Shown here: piece after piece, positions 44,616-54,547 of the stretch | Position numbering within the stretch: the stretch's first letter is position 1 | Layout: each line of letters opens with the position of its first letter | Assembly (NCBI RefSeq): GCF_900110245.1 | Contig: NZ_FOCZ01000001.1 | Location: 744,001-808,000 of the forward strand | Origin: Niastella yeongjuensis | Lineage (GTDB): Bacteria > Bacteroidota > Bacteroidia > Chitinophagales > Chitinophagaceae | Direction of reading: 5' to 3' | DNA: 64,000 bases | Position numbers and translations under genes: made by a program | Notes under the pieces: generated by a model | Seen by the model: only the letters and a program-made list of their open reading frames with translations | The model's database searches: none | Told to the model about the DNA's origin: nothing

Positions 44616-45719
44616 ATGAGTATGAGCCCTCAGAAATACCTGCGTTATCTAATGTTGCCAAATTTGTTCGGCACCGCCCGAACCAAGGAGATATTGCAGG
44701 TCAACCCCACCGTTCTGCCGCAACGTGAAGAAGCGAATGAAGTAAAGATCTTCGTATACGAATACGATGCCCATTCCGTACATGAATATGGAGCGGAAAG
44801 TGTAGCAGACTGCCTGCATTGTAAGGAAGGAAAATACATCAGCTGGATCAATATCGATGGATTGCGTAAAAACGAGGTGGAAACCATTTGTAACGATTAT
44901 GGCATTCACCCGCTGGTTATTGAAGACATCCTCAGCATTAACCAGCGCCCCAAATTCGATGAAGTAGATGGCATATTATTTTGTCTGTTGAATATGTTGT
45001 ACTTCAACGAACAAAAAAAGTCAATTGAAACAGAACAGATCAGTATAATATTAGGTCCTAAATACGTGCTTTCTTTCCAGGAAGATTCTGAGCGGGACGT
45101 ATTCAATCCCCTTAGGCACAGGCTTAAGATCAACAATGCCAAGATCAGACAACGCGGGGCAGATTACCTGTGTTATTCACTGCTCGATTTAATCGTCGAT
45201 AATTACTTTATTGTAATGGAAAAGGTAAGCGAGCAGATCGAGATCGTGGAAGAAGAAGTGATCCGCAATGCTAATACCCGGTCGCTGGCCCGTATTAACC
45301 AGCTGCGTAAAGAGCTGATCGTGTTGAAAAGGAACTTTGCACCGGTACGCGATCTGCTGAACGGCATTATCCGCAGTGAAAGTGAGCTGCTCGATGAGGC
45401 TACTACCAAATATTATAAAGACGTATATGATCACATTATACAGGCTTATGATCTCAGCGAAAACTACCGCGATATCATCAGCAGTATGCAGGACCTGTAT
45501 ATAAATAATGTGAACCTGCGTATGAACGAAGTAATGAAGGTAATGGCCATTGTTACCTGCTTACTGGCTCCCGCAACCGTTATTGGCGGCATCTTTGGTA
45601 TGAACTTTGAAACGATCCCCTACATCCATAACCGCTGGGGATTTTTTCTGGCAGTAGGCGCCATGCTGCTTATCCCGCTCTGGATGATCCGTCTTTTCAG
45701 AAAAAGAGGGTGGTTTTAA
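44616..45719 (+). CDS. corA: CorA-family magnesium/cobalt transporter
   Basis: 367 residues. A large cytoplasmic N-terminal alpha/beta and helical funnel domain is followed by two C-terminal TM helices (about 305-325 and 340-360). The first ends in the signature 'GMNFE' (GMN motif of the pore loop 'IFGMNFETIPYIHN'). CorA forms a pentameric channel for Mg2+ and related ions. Single gene. Length is normal. Confidence 0.95.
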   Translation: MSMSPQKYLRYLMLPNLFGTARTKEILQVNPTVLPQREEANEVKIFVYEYDAHSVHEYGAESVADCLHCKEGKYISWINIDGLRKNEVETICNDYGIHPLVIEDILSINQRPKFDEVDGILFCLLNMLYFNEQKKSIETEQISIILGPKYVLSFQEDSERDVFNPLRHRLKINNAKIRQRGADYLCYSLLDLIVDNYFIVMEKVSEQIEIVEEEVIRNANTRSLARINQLRKELIVLKRNFAPVRDLLNGIIRSESELLDEATTKYYKDVYDHIIQAYDLSENYRDIISSMQDLYINNVNLRMNEVMKVMAIVTCLLAPATVIGGIFGMNFETIPYIHNRWGFFLAVGAMLLIPLWMIRLFRKRGWF

Positions 45720-45728
45720 TAAATTTCT

Positions 45729-45815
45729 ATTGTTTGTTTGGCTGATGGTTTGATGGTGCTAATTCCCGAACTTTATAAGGAACGATTGAATTAACTATCA
45801 AATCAACCAAACAAT
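45729..45815. repeat. Imperfect inverted repeat before the isomerase gene
   Basis: ATTGTTTG..TTTGGCTGATGGTTTGAT on the left and ATCAAATCAACCAAACAAT (45797-45815) on the right can pair with gaps. The right arm ends 7 bases before the ATG, so it could affect translation. Confidence 0.4.
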
Positions 45816-45822
45816 TATTGCC

Positions 45823-46818
45823 ATGCCCTCAAATCGCCGTCATTTTTTAAGACAACTGGGTGGATTGGCAGCCGGCTTTGGCGCCGCTTCCACCGGATTA
45901 TCCTTCATCAATTCTCCAAACGAAGACTTTCAAACAAAAGGGCATACGTCTTACCCGGACTTTGCGCCCGCTCCTTTGTTTTTTACCATTTCACTGGCCC
46001 AATGGTCATTGCATAAAAAGCTCTTTGCAAAAGAAATGGACAACCTCGATTTTCCTGCCATGGCCAAAAACACGTATGGCATCAGCGTAGTAGAATATGT
46101 GAACCAGTTTTTTAAAGACAAGGCAAAGGATGAAAAATACCTGGCTGAGCTGTTGAAACGCTGTAATGACAATGGGGTTAAAAATCACCTGATCATGTGC
46201 GATGGGGAAGGCGACATGGGTTCACCCGATGCCAACGTAAGGAACCAGGCTGTAGAAAACCATTATAAATGGGTAGATGCCGCCAAATACCTGGGTTGTG
46301 CTACTATTCGGGTAAACGCCTTCGGACAGGGCAGTGCGGAAGAAGTGGCAAAAGCTGCTGCTGAGTCACTAAGCAAACTGGGTGAATATGCCGGCAAAAC
46401 CGGTATAAATGTAATTGTGGAAAACCATGGTGGTTATACTTCTAACGGACAATGGCTTTCGGGTGTAATGAAAAAGGTAGGCCGTAAAAATGTAGGCACT
46501 CTCCCCGATTTTGGAAATTTCTGTATCAAACGCGAAGGCGGTGCACAATGGGGCAGCAAATGTATAGAGGAATATGATCGTTATAAAGGTGTGGGTGAAA
46601 TGATGCCATTTGCAAAAGGCGTAAGCGCTAAAACCAATGATTTCGATGAACAGGGTAATTGCATTGAAACCGACTATGTAAAAATGTTGAAAGTAGTAAA
46701 ATCAGCCGGGTTCAAAGGTTATATGGGAATCGAATATGAAGGCGATAAATTAAGCGAAGAAGAGGGCATCAAAAAAACAAAGGCCCTGCTTGAACGGGTA
46801 GGCGCCATGATAAAGTAA
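45823..46818 (+). CDS. Exported sugar phosphate isomerase/epimerase-like TIM barrel
   Basis: 331 residues. A Tat-like signal ('[17 protein letters not shown]', twin Arg) is followed by an AP-endonuclease-2/xylose-isomerase-like barrel with metal-site motifs '[12 protein letters not shown]', 'GTLPDFGNF' and 'MGIEYEGD'. Members act on sugars or inositols. The actual reaction cannot be assigned. Single gene, convergent with cydB and separated by a strong terminator. Confidence 0.85.
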   Translation: MPSNRRHFLRQLGGLAAGFGAASTGLSFINSPNEDFQTKGHTSYPDFAPAPLFFTISLAQWSLHKKLFAKEMDNLDFPAMAKNTYGISVVEYVNQFFKDKAKDEKYLAELLKRCNDNGVKNHLIMCDGEGDMGSPDANVRNQAVENHYKWVDAAKYLGCATIRVNAFGQGSAEEVAKAAAESLSKLGEYAGKTGINVIVENHGGYTSNGQWLSGVMKKVGRKNVGTLPDFGNFCIKREGGAQWGSKCIEEYDRYKGVGEMMPFAKGVSAKTNDFDEQGNCIETDYVKMLKVVKSAGFKGYMGIEYEGDKLSEEEGIKKTKALLERVGAMIK

Positions 46819-46823
46819 TTAAC

Positions 46824-46856
46824 AAAAAGTCCCCCTTATACACCGGGGGACTTTTT
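46824..46856. terminator. Bidirectional terminator
   Basis: 12-bp perfect stem (46824-46835 with 46845-46856) between the isomerase gene and cydB, A/T tracts on both sides. Confidence 0.85.
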
Positions 46857-46859
46857 GTT

Positions 46860-47894
46860 TTAATAACTTGTTTCATCCAACTTCACTTTTCCTTTAAAGG
46901 TCCAGAATACAAAGGAAGTATAGGTGGCTACCAGGGGCGTTCCTATCAATGCAATGATCAATAATATCTTCATGGTTTTCGGCGATGCAGCTGCGTTATG
47001 CACTGTTATACTATTTGAAGGATTCCCTTTTGAATATAACAAATAAGGAAACACTTCCAGCGCCACCATTATCAACAGCAACGCAATTGTTGCTGAGGAA
47101 AAAATAAATGCATAACTGTATTTACCCTTTTTCAACAACCGGGGTATATTGGCAATGGCCAATACCATCAATATCGGTATTATAAAAGAAGAAGGATGTT
47201 CTCTGAAAAAATCGCTGAGGTGCGGCACATATAATAAGGTATATAAAGTAGTGATCACAAAACTCAACACAAAAAAGATGATGAATTGTCGGGCCAGTAA
47301 ATAGAGTTTTGTGTATAACCGGCTCTCAGTTTTCATGGTGAGATATATAGCGCCGTGCATCATGAATAAAGCCAGCGTTGTAATGGCTACCATAATTGAA
47401 AAGAAATTAAAGAACGATAACCAGTCGCCCGAAAATTCTTTATGTTCATTTAAAGATATACCATACGCTACATTACCCAACATCAGCCCGAGTGATAAAG
47501 AGATAATGATGGAAGCTAGGCAATACACAATATCCCAGGTTTTGCGCCATAATTTACCGGGTTCTTTACTCCGGAATTCTATGGCAACGCCTCTAAAGAT
47601 CAATCCCACCAGGAACACCATAAACGGAACATAAAAAGCAGAGAAGATAGCTGCATACGCTACCGGGAAACCAGCAAACAAGGCGCCGCCACCAATAACC
47701 AGCCATACTTCATTTCCATCCCATACCGGGCCAATTGCATTCAGGGCAATTCGCCGGCTTTGTTCTTTAGTCAAAAAGAGGTGTAAGGAACCGGCGCCCA
47801 GATCAAATCCATCCAATATTGCATACCCACTGATCACAGCGCCAAAAACTAAGAACCACCAAAGATTATAATCGAGTCCTAAAAAAGTTTCCAT
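46860..47894 (-). CDS. cydB: Cytochrome bd oxidase subunit II
   Basis: 344 residues, about eight to nine TM helices. The N terminus 'LDYNLWWFLVFGAVISGYAILDGFDLGAGSL' and 'IGPVWDGNEVWLVIGGGALFAGFPVAYA' are the CydB signatures. Together with CydA it forms the quinol-dependent high-affinity terminal oxidase of the inner membrane, reducing oxygen to water. It is 28 bases downstream of cydA in the same operon. Confidence 0.97.
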   Translation of the reverse strand: METFLGLDYNLWWFLVFGAVISGYAILDGFDLGAGSLHLFLTKEQSRRIALNAIGPVWDGNEVWLVIGGGALFAGFPVAYAAIFSAFYVPFMVFLVGLIFRGVAIEFRSKEPGKLWRKTWDIVYCLASIIISLSLGLMLGNVAYGISLNEHKEFSGDWLSFFNFFSIMVAITTLALFMMHGAIYLTMKTESRLYTKLYLLARQFIIFFVLSFVITTLYTLLYVPHLSDFFREHPSSFIIPILMVLAIANIPRLLKKGKYSYAFIFSSATIALLLIMVALEVFPYLLYSKGNPSNSITVHNAAASPKTMKILLIIALIGTPLVATYTSFVFWTFKGKVKLDETSY

Positions 47895-47922
47895 TGTTTA
47901 CTAGTTGTTGTGAGTAGTATGG

Positions 47923-49329
47923 TTAGTGTGCTGCAATTGGGCCTTTTCCGGTGTGGTCCAAAATCGGGTTATCACGTTTGCTGCCTTCTTCAATATCTTC
48001 CTTGGTACCATAATCAACAGGGCCGTGTACAATTTTCTTGTTCAATAAATACAGGAACAGCACAAATAACAACAGGTATACTACCGTGAACATGATCAAT
48101 GAAAACACCACCTGGTTAGCCGTTACTGTTTTCGACAGGGCATCAGAAGTTCGCAACAAACCATATACCACCCAGGGCTGACGGCCCATTTCCGCAGCAA
48201 ACCACCCGGTTTGATTGGCGATCTGTGGTCCCAATACTGCCCATACAAAAATTCCCATCAGCCAGCGTTTTTCGAATAGTTTATTCTTATAACTCAACCA
48301 CGATGCATACAGGGTTAAAGCGATCATAAACATGCCGAGGCCCACCATAATATGGTAGAACTGGAAAATAGTATTTACCTGTGTGGGTCTTTCTTCTGGT
48401 TTAAAAGCATTCAGGCCTTTAACCGGTTTTTTAAAATCGAATTGGGTGAGGAAGGACAAACCGCCGGGTATTTTTATCCCGGTTACTTTTTGATTTTTCT
48501 GATCAACATAGCCCAGCAAAAACATATCGGCTGCGGCCAGGGAATCATAATGCCCTTCAAGTGCAGCAAGTTTTGCCGGCTGGTGTTTATATACCACATC
48601 GGCACTGCTATGGCCCGCTACCAGTTGCAACAGGGAAAAAACGGTGGCTGCTATCAAGGCTATTTTGAAAGAACGTTTTGCAATGTCAAGGTGTTTGCCT
48701 TTTAAGATATACCAGGCGTTCACACTCAGTACTAAAAATATCCCCGCCAGAAAAGCGGCTATCCACACATGCATCAGTCGTTGTACACTTGATGGATTGA
48801 ACACCATGGCCCAGAAATCGGTGATCTCGGCACGGGCGTCCATGCCGGTGCCTACAATATGAAAACCGGCCGGCGTTTGTTGCCAGGAGTTGGCCACCAC
48901 AATCCAGATGGCCGAGAACATGGAACCGAGGAATACCATGATCGTTGAAAAGAAATGCACCCGCGAACTAACCCGGTTCCAGCCAAAAATGAGTATTCCC
49001 AAAAAGCCCGACTCCAGCGCAAAGGCAAAGATCCCTTCCGCTGCCAGGGCGCTCCCGAAAATATCGCCCACATATTTTGAGTACGTGGCCCAGTTGGTAC
49101 CAAACTCAAATTCCATAATAATACCGGTGGCTACACCAATACCAAAGATCAGGGCAAAGATCTTGATCCAGAAACGGGTAATCTGCTCATACATCTTATT
49201 GCCCGTTTTCAGATACAATCCTTCAAATACGACTAGCAATAAACCAAGTCCGATACTTAAAGGCGGGTAGATGTAGTGAAAGGCAATGGTAAATGCGAAT
49301 TGGATGCGTGCTAATATTTCAACGTCCAT
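47923..49329 (-). CDS. cydA: Cytochrome bd oxidase subunit I
   Basis: 468 residues. The axial heme ligand regions are recognisable: His in '[13 protein letters not shown]', His in '[13 protein letters not shown]' and Met in '[18 protein letters not shown]'. '[12 protein letters not shown]' and '[15 protein letters not shown]' belong to the heme d/b595 region. At 468 residues it is shorter than E. coli CydA, consistent with the short Q-loop type. First gene of the cydAB operon. No cydX-like gene was found by eye. Confidence 0.97.
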   Translation of the reverse strand: MDVEILARIQFAFTIAFHYIYPPLSIGLGLLLVVFEGLYLKTGNKMYEQITRFWIKIFALIFGIGVATGIIMEFEFGTNWATYSKYVGDIFGSALAAEGIFAFALESGFLGILIFGWNRVSSRVHFFSTIMVFLGSMFSAIWIVVANSWQQTPAGFHIVGTGMDARAEITDFWAMVFNPSSVQRLMHVWIAAFLAGIFLVLSVNAWYILKGKHLDIAKRSFKIALIAATVFSLLQLVAGHSSADVVYKHQPAKLAALEGHYDSLAAADMFLLGYVDQKNQKVTGIKIPGGLSFLTQFDFKKPVKGLNAFKPEERPTQVNTIFQFYHIMVGLGMFMIALTLYASWLSYKNKLFEKRWLMGIFVWAVLGPQIANQTGWFAAEMGRQPWVVYGLLRTSDALSKTVTANQVVFSLIMFTVVYLLLFVLFLYLLNKKIVHGPVDYGTKEDIEEGSKRDNPILDHTGKGPIAAH

Positions 49330-49417
49330 GGTCGGGCAGTTTTAGTTCTATGTAATGCGCTCAGTTTGGACTACGCAATCGTTGTGCTGACTTTTCTTTC
49401 CGGGGCAAGGCAAAAAA

Positions 49418-49441
49418 AAGCCGACGCTTCGGCATCGGCTT
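49418..49441 (-). terminator. Terminator after the DUF2480 gene
   Basis: Stem AAGCCGA (49418-49424) with TCGGCTT (49435-49441), followed on the minus strand by T8. Confidence 0.8.
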
Positions 49442-49447
49442 CGTTAG

Positions 49448-49954
49448 TTATTTCTTTTTAAAGATAGGAACAGTACTGCAAGGTTCGCCATACATTATGC
49501 TTTTGGCTACCGGCATCAACTTTTTTGTTATGGCCAGGTAGGCAAACTCTCCTATGGGTATATCCCCACAACCTTTAACAACAATTCGTTTATCTACAAA
49601 CGGAGAAGCATCGATGGCTTCGATCTTTTGCACAAACAATTGCTGGCGGGCAGCATTTTCATCCCCGTAAACAATATCTTTTGCAACCGGCTGCAGGTAT
49701 GAACCTACCAGCATATACGCCCACATGGGAATAATGGCATCGGCTGTACAGGTAACAGCTACTACTTTATTCTGATAAATACTCCAGTCATTGTTTTGCA
49801 AAGCGGCGCGGAATTCCTTTTCTTTCAGGATCAGCTCCATAAATAAATGGGGCTTCAGGTCAAAGACCGCAATCTCTTCTGCTGGAAAATAGTTTTCCAG
49901 GTCAATGGTGACCAGCTGGCTTTGCGCGACCTTATTTACTATTTCTTCACTCAT
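49448..49954 (-). CDS. DUF2480-family protein
   Basis: 168 residues from ATG 49952-49954 (MSEEIVNKV). It matches the Bacteroidota-specific DUF2480 family ('VTIDLENYFP', 'FRAALQNNDWSIYQNKVVAVTCTADAIIPMWAYMLV', 'VKGCGDIPIGEFAYLAIT', 'SIMYGEPCSTVPI'). Cytoplasmic, function unknown. Conserved Cys residues in 'KGCGD' and 'GEPCST' suggest a metal or Fe-S link (inference; such proteins often neighbour SUF genes). A TACCTTTG box (49980-49987, minus strand) precedes it. Confidence 0.85.
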   Translation of the reverse strand: MSEEIVNKVAQSQLVTIDLENYFPAEEIAVFDLKPHLFMELILKEKEFRAALQNNDWSIYQNKVVAVTCTADAIIPMWAYMLVGSYLQPVAKDIVYGDENAARQQLFVQKIEAIDASPFVDKRIVVKGCGDIPIGEFAYLAITKKLMPVAKSIMYGEPCSTVPIFKKK

Positions 49955-49979
49955 AATATTCAATTTCACTAGACTTATA

Positions 49980-49987
49980 CAAAGGTA
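49980..49987 (-). promoter_or_regulatory. -7 promoter element (TACCTTTG)
   Basis: Exact TAnnTTTG on the minus strand, 25 bases before the DUF2480 ATG. No good -33 element. Confidence 0.5.
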
Positions 49988-49998
49988 ATACGGAATTA

Positions 49999-50152
49999 GT
50001 TAATTAGTTGAAAAGTTGACGAGTTAACCAGTAAGGGTAGATCTTAGAATTTCACACTGATAAACAAGCAGATATGAGTGAATGTTTAAAAAAAATAGGG
50101 TTGACGAGTTTAAAAAACTGGTCAACCCTAGCAACTAGTTAACAGATTAACT
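49999..50152. repeat. Two 8-bp iteron arrays
   Basis: First array 49999-50038: GTTAATTA, GTTGAAAA, GTTGACGA, GTTAACCA, GTAAGGGT. Second array 50100-50152: GTTGACGA, GTTTAAAA, then GTCAACCC and looser units (GCAACTA, GTTAACA, GATTAACT). The second also folds as a hairpin (GGGTTGAC...GTCAACCC, one G-G mismatch) that touches the stop codon of the PpiD-like gene and may terminate it. Confidence 0.6.
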
Positions 50153-52286
50153 AAAAGAATTTAATCCTATTATCCTTTATGTCAGCAGATTTCTTCATGA
50201 TCTCCATAACTCTGTATCCGAACATAGCACCCATTTGTTGTTGAATGGCTTGCTGTTGCGCTTTGGCATCAAAGTTTGGATTAGGTACAGCACTGATGTT
50301 ATTAACTTTAATAACAAATACACCGATCTCACCTTTTATTGGAGCAGAAACTTTAGTCTGGTACTCTTTGTTGAAAGATGCACCCAGTACTTTCATTTCA
50401 TTACCCACATTTGGGATAAAGGTGCTGTTGAAAGTAACACTGTCAGCATTGAATACTTGTTGACCCGTAGCCTGGGCTACTGCTTCGAGGGTTGAAGCAC
50501 TGCCAATTTTCTTAACAATATCCTCAGCCTTTTTCTCATTGCGTACTTTGTATTCAACCAATGGACGGGCTTTTTCAACAGACATAGTTCCTTTTTCAGA
50601 AGCACCTGTAACGGCAGGCACTACAAATTTATCACCAACCTGGTAAGGGTGTTCAGCTACACTGCCTCTTTTGGCATCATTGAAAGCCCAGCGAATAATT
50701 TCACGTGTTTCACCCAGACCCATGATCATGAAATCAGATTCTTTCACATCGGCCTGTAATTTATTATACTTTCCTTTTGCAGCATTATCATCAAATTGCT
50801 TCAGGTCACGACTGGCCGCAGCAAACTGAGAAGCCATACCGCTGGCGCCATTGATGGTTTCATCACTTGGAACGATCGCGTGTGAGATGTATGCAATTTT
50901 GAAAGCTGTTTCAATTTTCTTCTGGCTTAACACTTCTATATAATGGTATCCACTGTAAGACTGGTTATCCACTTTTACTACTTTCTTTTCACCAGGAGTG
51001 CCATAGAAGATGGTTTCAGCAAATTCTTTGCTCAGGTTAGAGAATTGCAAAGAAGCGAATTCATATTCACCGCCTTTATCCTTGCTGCCGGCATCGTCGC
51101 TATATTTAACCACCATGCTGTCGAAGTTGGCGCCACCTGCAATAGCAGTTTGAATGCTATCGATTAATTTTTTGGCAGCACTGTCAGTTCTTGCCTGACC
51201 CTGCTGATCACCTATTTTAATTAAGATGTGACGGCATTTTACACTGTCGGGCATTTGGCGGCGGCCTACCATTTTAGCCATGGTATAATTTGGACCATCG
51301 AGATAGGGTCCAATGATTTGTCCATCGGCCAGTTTGCGCAAAGTATCGGCGTTGCCCATTTGCATGCGGCTGCTCAATACATAGCCATCGAAGTAGGGTG
51401 TTTCGCTGGCGCTGTTTGCCATCACAGTTTGAATTTCGGGAGTAGTATTGGCAGCGGCCAATGCATCTTTTTGTTTGGCAACTTCTTCCAGTATTTTTGC
51501 ACTGTCAGTACCGCTGGGTGAAGCGTCGAAAGATACATAGATCAGGCTACGCTCATTTTCCTGTTTGTAAGTGTCTTTATGTTTATTAACATAATCCCGC
51601 ACATCATCATCAGAGATCTTGATGGTAGAATCGGGAATAGTTGAGTAAGGAACATTCACATAAGAAATGGCAGCACGTTGGCTGTTCTCGGCATTGGATT
51701 TCTCCAACAACCATTTGGGAACATACATGCTTTTACCAACCAGCGAAGTGAATTTCTCACGCTGACGGCTTTTTTCCAGGGAGGGTACAAATTCACCCCA
51801 GAAGCTGTTGTACTGAGGAGTACCTTTTTTCAGGGAACGGATCGCCTGGTAAGCAGCTTGTGCATTGAACATACCGGTTGAATCGGTAAACTGCTGTTTT
51901 AACATTTGGGGCGGGTTAGCACCATATAATATATCACCCACTTCTTTGTCAGATATAGTGATGCCGAGTTTGGAATACTCGTCTGTCATTAACGCGTCCT
52001 CTACGAACTCGTTCCAAAGGCTTTCACGGATCTGGCTGCGCATTTGGTCATTCACAGGGTAATTCTGTGCACGGTAGTTGTCTTCGGCCATTTTGTAGCG
52101 TGCCTCAAAGTCGCGAACATCGATACTGGTACCATTAACTTTACCCAGCGTAGTAGAGTTACCGCTGAACAAACCCCGGCTTCCCCCCTGAAGGGCATCC
52201 TGCACAATAAAGGCGATAAGGGCTAATGCAATCGCACCAATGATAATCCACGCTGCTTTGTCGCGGATGGTTTGAATAACTGACAT
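50151..52286 (-). CDS. PpiD/SurA-like periplasmic peptidyl-prolyl isomerase
   Basis: 711 residues from ATG 52284-52286. One N-terminal TM anchor (about 12-32, 'AAWIIIGAIALALIAFIVQDAL') precedes a SurA_N-type helical domain and a parvulin domain ('VKCRHILIKIGDQQGQARTDSAAKKL', 'GGANFDSMVVKYSDDAGSKDKGGEYEF', 'GYHYIEVLSQ'). A second, weaker parvulin-like or helical C-terminal half follows. It is an inner-membrane chaperone/foldase for outer-membrane and secreted proteins. It has a perfect promoter at 52320-52350. Confidence 0.92.
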   Translation of the reverse strand: MSVIQTIRDKAAWIIIGAIALALIAFIVQDALQGGSRGLFSGNSTTLGKVNGTSIDVRDFEARYKMAEDNYRAQNYPVNDQMRSQIRESLWNEFVEDALMTDEYSKLGITISDKEVGDILYGANPPQMLKQQFTDSTGMFNAQAAYQAIRSLKKGTPQYNSFWGEFVPSLEKSRQREKFTSLVGKSMYVPKWLLEKSNAENSQRAAISYVNVPYSTIPDSTIKISDDDVRDYVNKHKDTYKQENERSLIYVSFDASPSGTDSAKILEEVAKQKDALAAANTTPEIQTVMANSASETPYFDGYVLSSRMQMGNADTLRKLADGQIIGPYLDGPNYTMAKMVGRRQMPDSVKCRHILIKIGDQQGQARTDSAAKKLIDSIQTAIAGGANFDSMVVKYSDDAGSKDKGGEYEFASLQFSNLSKEFAETIFYGTPGEKKVVKVDNQSYSGYHYIEVLSQKKIETAFKIAYISHAIVPSDETINGASGMASQFAAASRDLKQFDDNAAKGKYNKLQADVKESDFMIMGLGETREIIRWAFNDAKRGSVAEHPYQVGDKFVVPAVTGASEKGTMSVEKARPLVEYKVRNEKKAEDIVKKIGSASTLEAVAQATGQQVFNADSVTFNSTFIPNVGNEMKVLGASFNKEYQTKVSAPIKGEIGVFVIKVNNISAVPNPNFDAKAQQQAIQQQMGAMFGYRVMEIMKKSADIKDNRIKFF

Positions 52287-52858
52287 AAAATAAGTGTATA
52301 CCTCTTTTAATAAGGATGGCAAAAATAGGTGAAAAATGTTTATGAACAAACTGTGGAAAACCGCTCAAAACCAGCATCAAATAAAGGTTTTGCCAGCCCA
52401 CACAGCTGTGAATAACGCCAAATTTTATAATATATGCAAACCTTGTGGAACAGTGTCGTGAAAACAATTCTAACATTAAAACTGGATAACCTCTAAAATA
52501 TGTTGGTAACCCGTGTTTTTGCTCTTTCGAAACGGTGGATAGTTGGCCAATAAGTTTTGATCCATACTTTCCCGTACCGGGCGGTGTATAAAAACCCTGA
52601 GTTATTAGACCTCCATTAACAGACTTTTTATATGTTATTATCGTTAATTTTTTTCAGGCCTTTTTTATTCCACCGGCGTGGAAAACTGCCGAAAACCTAC
52701 GCCAGTCCTTATTTGTTGAATGTGGAGAGAAAGTGGAAAACCGTGGATAACCAGGTTGTTGTAACTTTACCAAATTTCTGAATCGTTATTTTATCCACGA
52801 ATTCACAGCCGTAATAATAATAGGTTATTTATAAAAAAAAGAAATTAATATAAATACT
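52287..52858. other. DnaA-box-rich divergent intergenic region (oriC candidate)
   Basis: 572 bases between the divergent ppiD-like and nadA genes. One-mismatch matches to the DnaA box TTATCCACA occur at 52352-52360 (TTTTCCACA, minus strand), 52407-52415 (TTATTCACA, minus), 52742-52750 (TTATCCACG, minus) and 52791-52799 (TTATCCACG, plus). Several two-mismatch boxes (near 52484, 52535, 52670, 52732) lie between them. AT-rich stretches near 52613-52672 and 52830-52858 could unwind. mnmG lies about 2.6 kb to the right. Confidence 0.5.
52320..52350 (-). promoter_or_regulatory. Promoter of the ppiD-like gene
   Basis: On the minus strand TTTG (52347-52350), a 19-base spacer and TATTTTTG (52320-52327), an ideal match. 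Start point expected near 52315, about 29 bases before the ATG. Confidence 0.75.
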
Positions 52859-53869
52859 ATGGAAGATATCCACGTAGCCAACGCAAAAAAAAATGTGCCG
52901 AAGAAAGGATTCCTCGATATCGAGATTGACCCCACGATCGATTTGTTTTCCGAAATCGAACGTTTGAAAAAAGAAAAAAATATGGTGCTGCTCGCGCACT
53001 ATTACCAGGAGCCCGATATTCAGGATGTGGCCGACTACATTGGGGATAGTTTGGGTCTGGCACAACAGGCGGAAAAAACCAGCGCGGATATCATCGTTTT
53101 CGCCGGCGTTCATTTCATGGCTGAAACAGCGAAAATTTTAAACCCGGCCAAGAAAGTGTTGCTGCCCGATTTGAATGCAGGTTGCTCCCTGGCCGACAGT
53201 GCCCCCGCCGATCTTTTCAAAAAATTCAAAGAACAGCACCCCGATCACATCGTCATCTCCTACGTGAACTGCTCGGCCGAGATCAAAGCGCTGAGTGACA
53301 TCATCGTTACTTCGAGCAATGCCGAGAAAATTGTGGAAAGTGTGCCGAAAGACCAAAAGATCATTTTTGCACCGGACAAAAACCTGGGCGCTTACCTGGT
53401 GAAGAAAACGGGCCGCGATATGGTTTTGTGGAATGGCGCCTGTATGGTGCACGAAATTTTCAGCCTGGAAAAGATCACCAAGTTGAAAACCCGCCACCCC
53501 AATGCGAAATTCATTGCTCACCCCGAGTGTGAAGATGCGGTACTTCGGATAGCTGACTACATCGGTTCCACCACTGGTTTGTTGAAGTACAGCCAGCAAA
53601 GTGAGGCAACCGAATTCATTGTGGCCACCGAAACCGGCATTTTGCACCAGATGCAAAAAGCTTCCCCCAACAAAACTTTCATCCCCGCGCCACCCAATAA
53701 CAGCTGCGCCTGTAACGATTGTCCACACATGAAACTGAATACCCTGGAAAAGCTATACCTGTGCATGGAATACGAGACTCCGGAAATCACCATGGAGGAA
53801 GAATTACGCAAGGCAGCGAAGAAACCAATCGATAGAATGTTGGAAATCAGCGCTAAATATGGTTTGTAA
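52859..53869 (+). CDS. nadA: Quinolinate synthase A
   Basis: 336 residues. It makes quinolinate from iminoaspartate and DHAP in de novo NAD synthesis and carries a [4Fe-4S] cluster. '[29 protein letters not shown]', '[11 protein letters not shown]', '[12 protein letters not shown]', 'VNCSAEIKA', 'HPECEDAVL' and the C-terminal '[21 protein letters not shown]' contain the cluster cysteines. Complete and of normal length. nadB and nadC are not adjacent, but nadD lies 8 kb to the right. Single gene. Confidence 0.96.
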   Translation: MEDIHVANAKKNVPKKGFLDIEIDPTIDLFSEIERLKKEKNMVLLAHYYQEPDIQDVADYIGDSLGLAQQAEKTSADIIVFAGVHFMAETAKILNPAKKVLLPDLNAGCSLADSAPADLFKKFKEQHPDHIVISYVNCSAEIKALSDIIVTSSNAEKIVESVPKDQKIIFAPDKNLGAYLVKKTGRDMVLWNGACMVHEIFSLEKITKLKTRHPNAKFIAHPECEDAVLRIADYIGSTTGLLKYSQQSEATEFIVATETGILHQMQKASPNKTFIPAPPNNSCACNDCPHMKLNTLEKLYLCMEYETPEITMEEELRKAAKKPIDRMLEISAKYGL

Positions 53870-53876
53870 GGCAGTA

Positions 53877-53919
53877 ACCCGTCAGGTTCCGCCATCGAAG
53901 CAATCGAACCTGATAGGTC
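53877..53919. repeat. Inverted repeat with CTGTCAGGT-like arms
   Basis: GTCAGGTTC (53881-53889) pairs with GAACCTGAT (53906-53914), with partial extension outward to ACCC/AGGTC. It belongs to the same repeat type as 43805-43870 and lies just after nadA. Confidence 0.55.
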
Positions 53920-54017
53920 ATGTTTGTGAATAAACCTGTTAATTGTGTTAATAACCCCTGAACAAGCCCCTATTTCGACACAATGACTGTTAGGGAAGGG
54001 GTTTTCGATCTGTAGAA

Positions 54018-54048
54018 TTTTGTGAAATAATCATTCAAACTATATTTG
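54018..54048 (+). promoter_or_regulatory. Promoter of the fRMsr gene
   Basis: TTTTG (54018-54022), 18 bases, TATATTTG (54041-54048). Only 4 bases separate the -7 box from the ATG, so transcription should start at or next to the start codon. Confidence 0.7.
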
Positions 54049-54052
54049 CTCC

Positions 54053-54529
54053 ATGGCAGAAGACTTGAGCATTGTGCAGGGCACAAAAGAGGAAAAATAT
54101 CAATCTGTAATTCCCCAAATAAAAGCGTTGATTGAAGGCGAGCCCGATCTGGTGGCAAACCTGGCTAACATAGTAGCGGCCCTGATGGAACAATTCGGCT
54201 GGCTGTGGATAGGATTCTACCTGGTGAAAGAAAATCAATTAGTGCTGGCCCCGTTTCAGGGACCGGTAGCTTGTACCCGCATCAAAAAAGGACGGGGTGT
54301 TTGTGGAACCAGCTGGGAAAAGGCGGAAACCATCGTGGTAGCTGATGTAGAAAAATTCCCGGGACATATTGCCTGCAGCAGTAAGTCCAGATCAGAGATT
54401 GTTGTTCCGGTAATTCGTGACAACAAAGTGATGGGTGTATTGGATGTGGACAGTGAACAGCTGGCTGCCTTTGATGAAACGGATAAACAATTCCTGGAAG
54501 AAATTGTGAATCTCGTCATTTTTGAATAG
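54053..54529 (+). CDS. msrC: Free methionine-(R)-sulfoxide reductase
   Basis: 158-residue cytoplasmic GAF-domain enzyme. The three conserved Cys of the fRMsr family are visible in 'VACTRIKKGRGVCGTSW' and 'GHIACSSKSRSEIVVPV', with 'WIGFYLV' and 'LDVDSEQLAAFD' also typical. It reduces free methionine-R-sulfoxide with thioredoxin. It is followed after 18 bases by a NIPSNAP gene on the same strand. The mRNA is probably leaderless (see promoter). Confidence 0.92.
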   Translation: MAEDLSIVQGTKEEKYQSVIPQIKALIEGEPDLVANLANIVAALMEQFGWLWIGFYLVKENQLVLAPFQGPVACTRIKKGRGVCGTSWEKAETIVVADVEKFPGHIACSSKSRSEIVVPVIRDNKVMGVLDVDSEQLAAFDETDKQFLEEIVNLVIFE

Positions 54530-54547
54530 CTAACATTTGCTTGCCAT

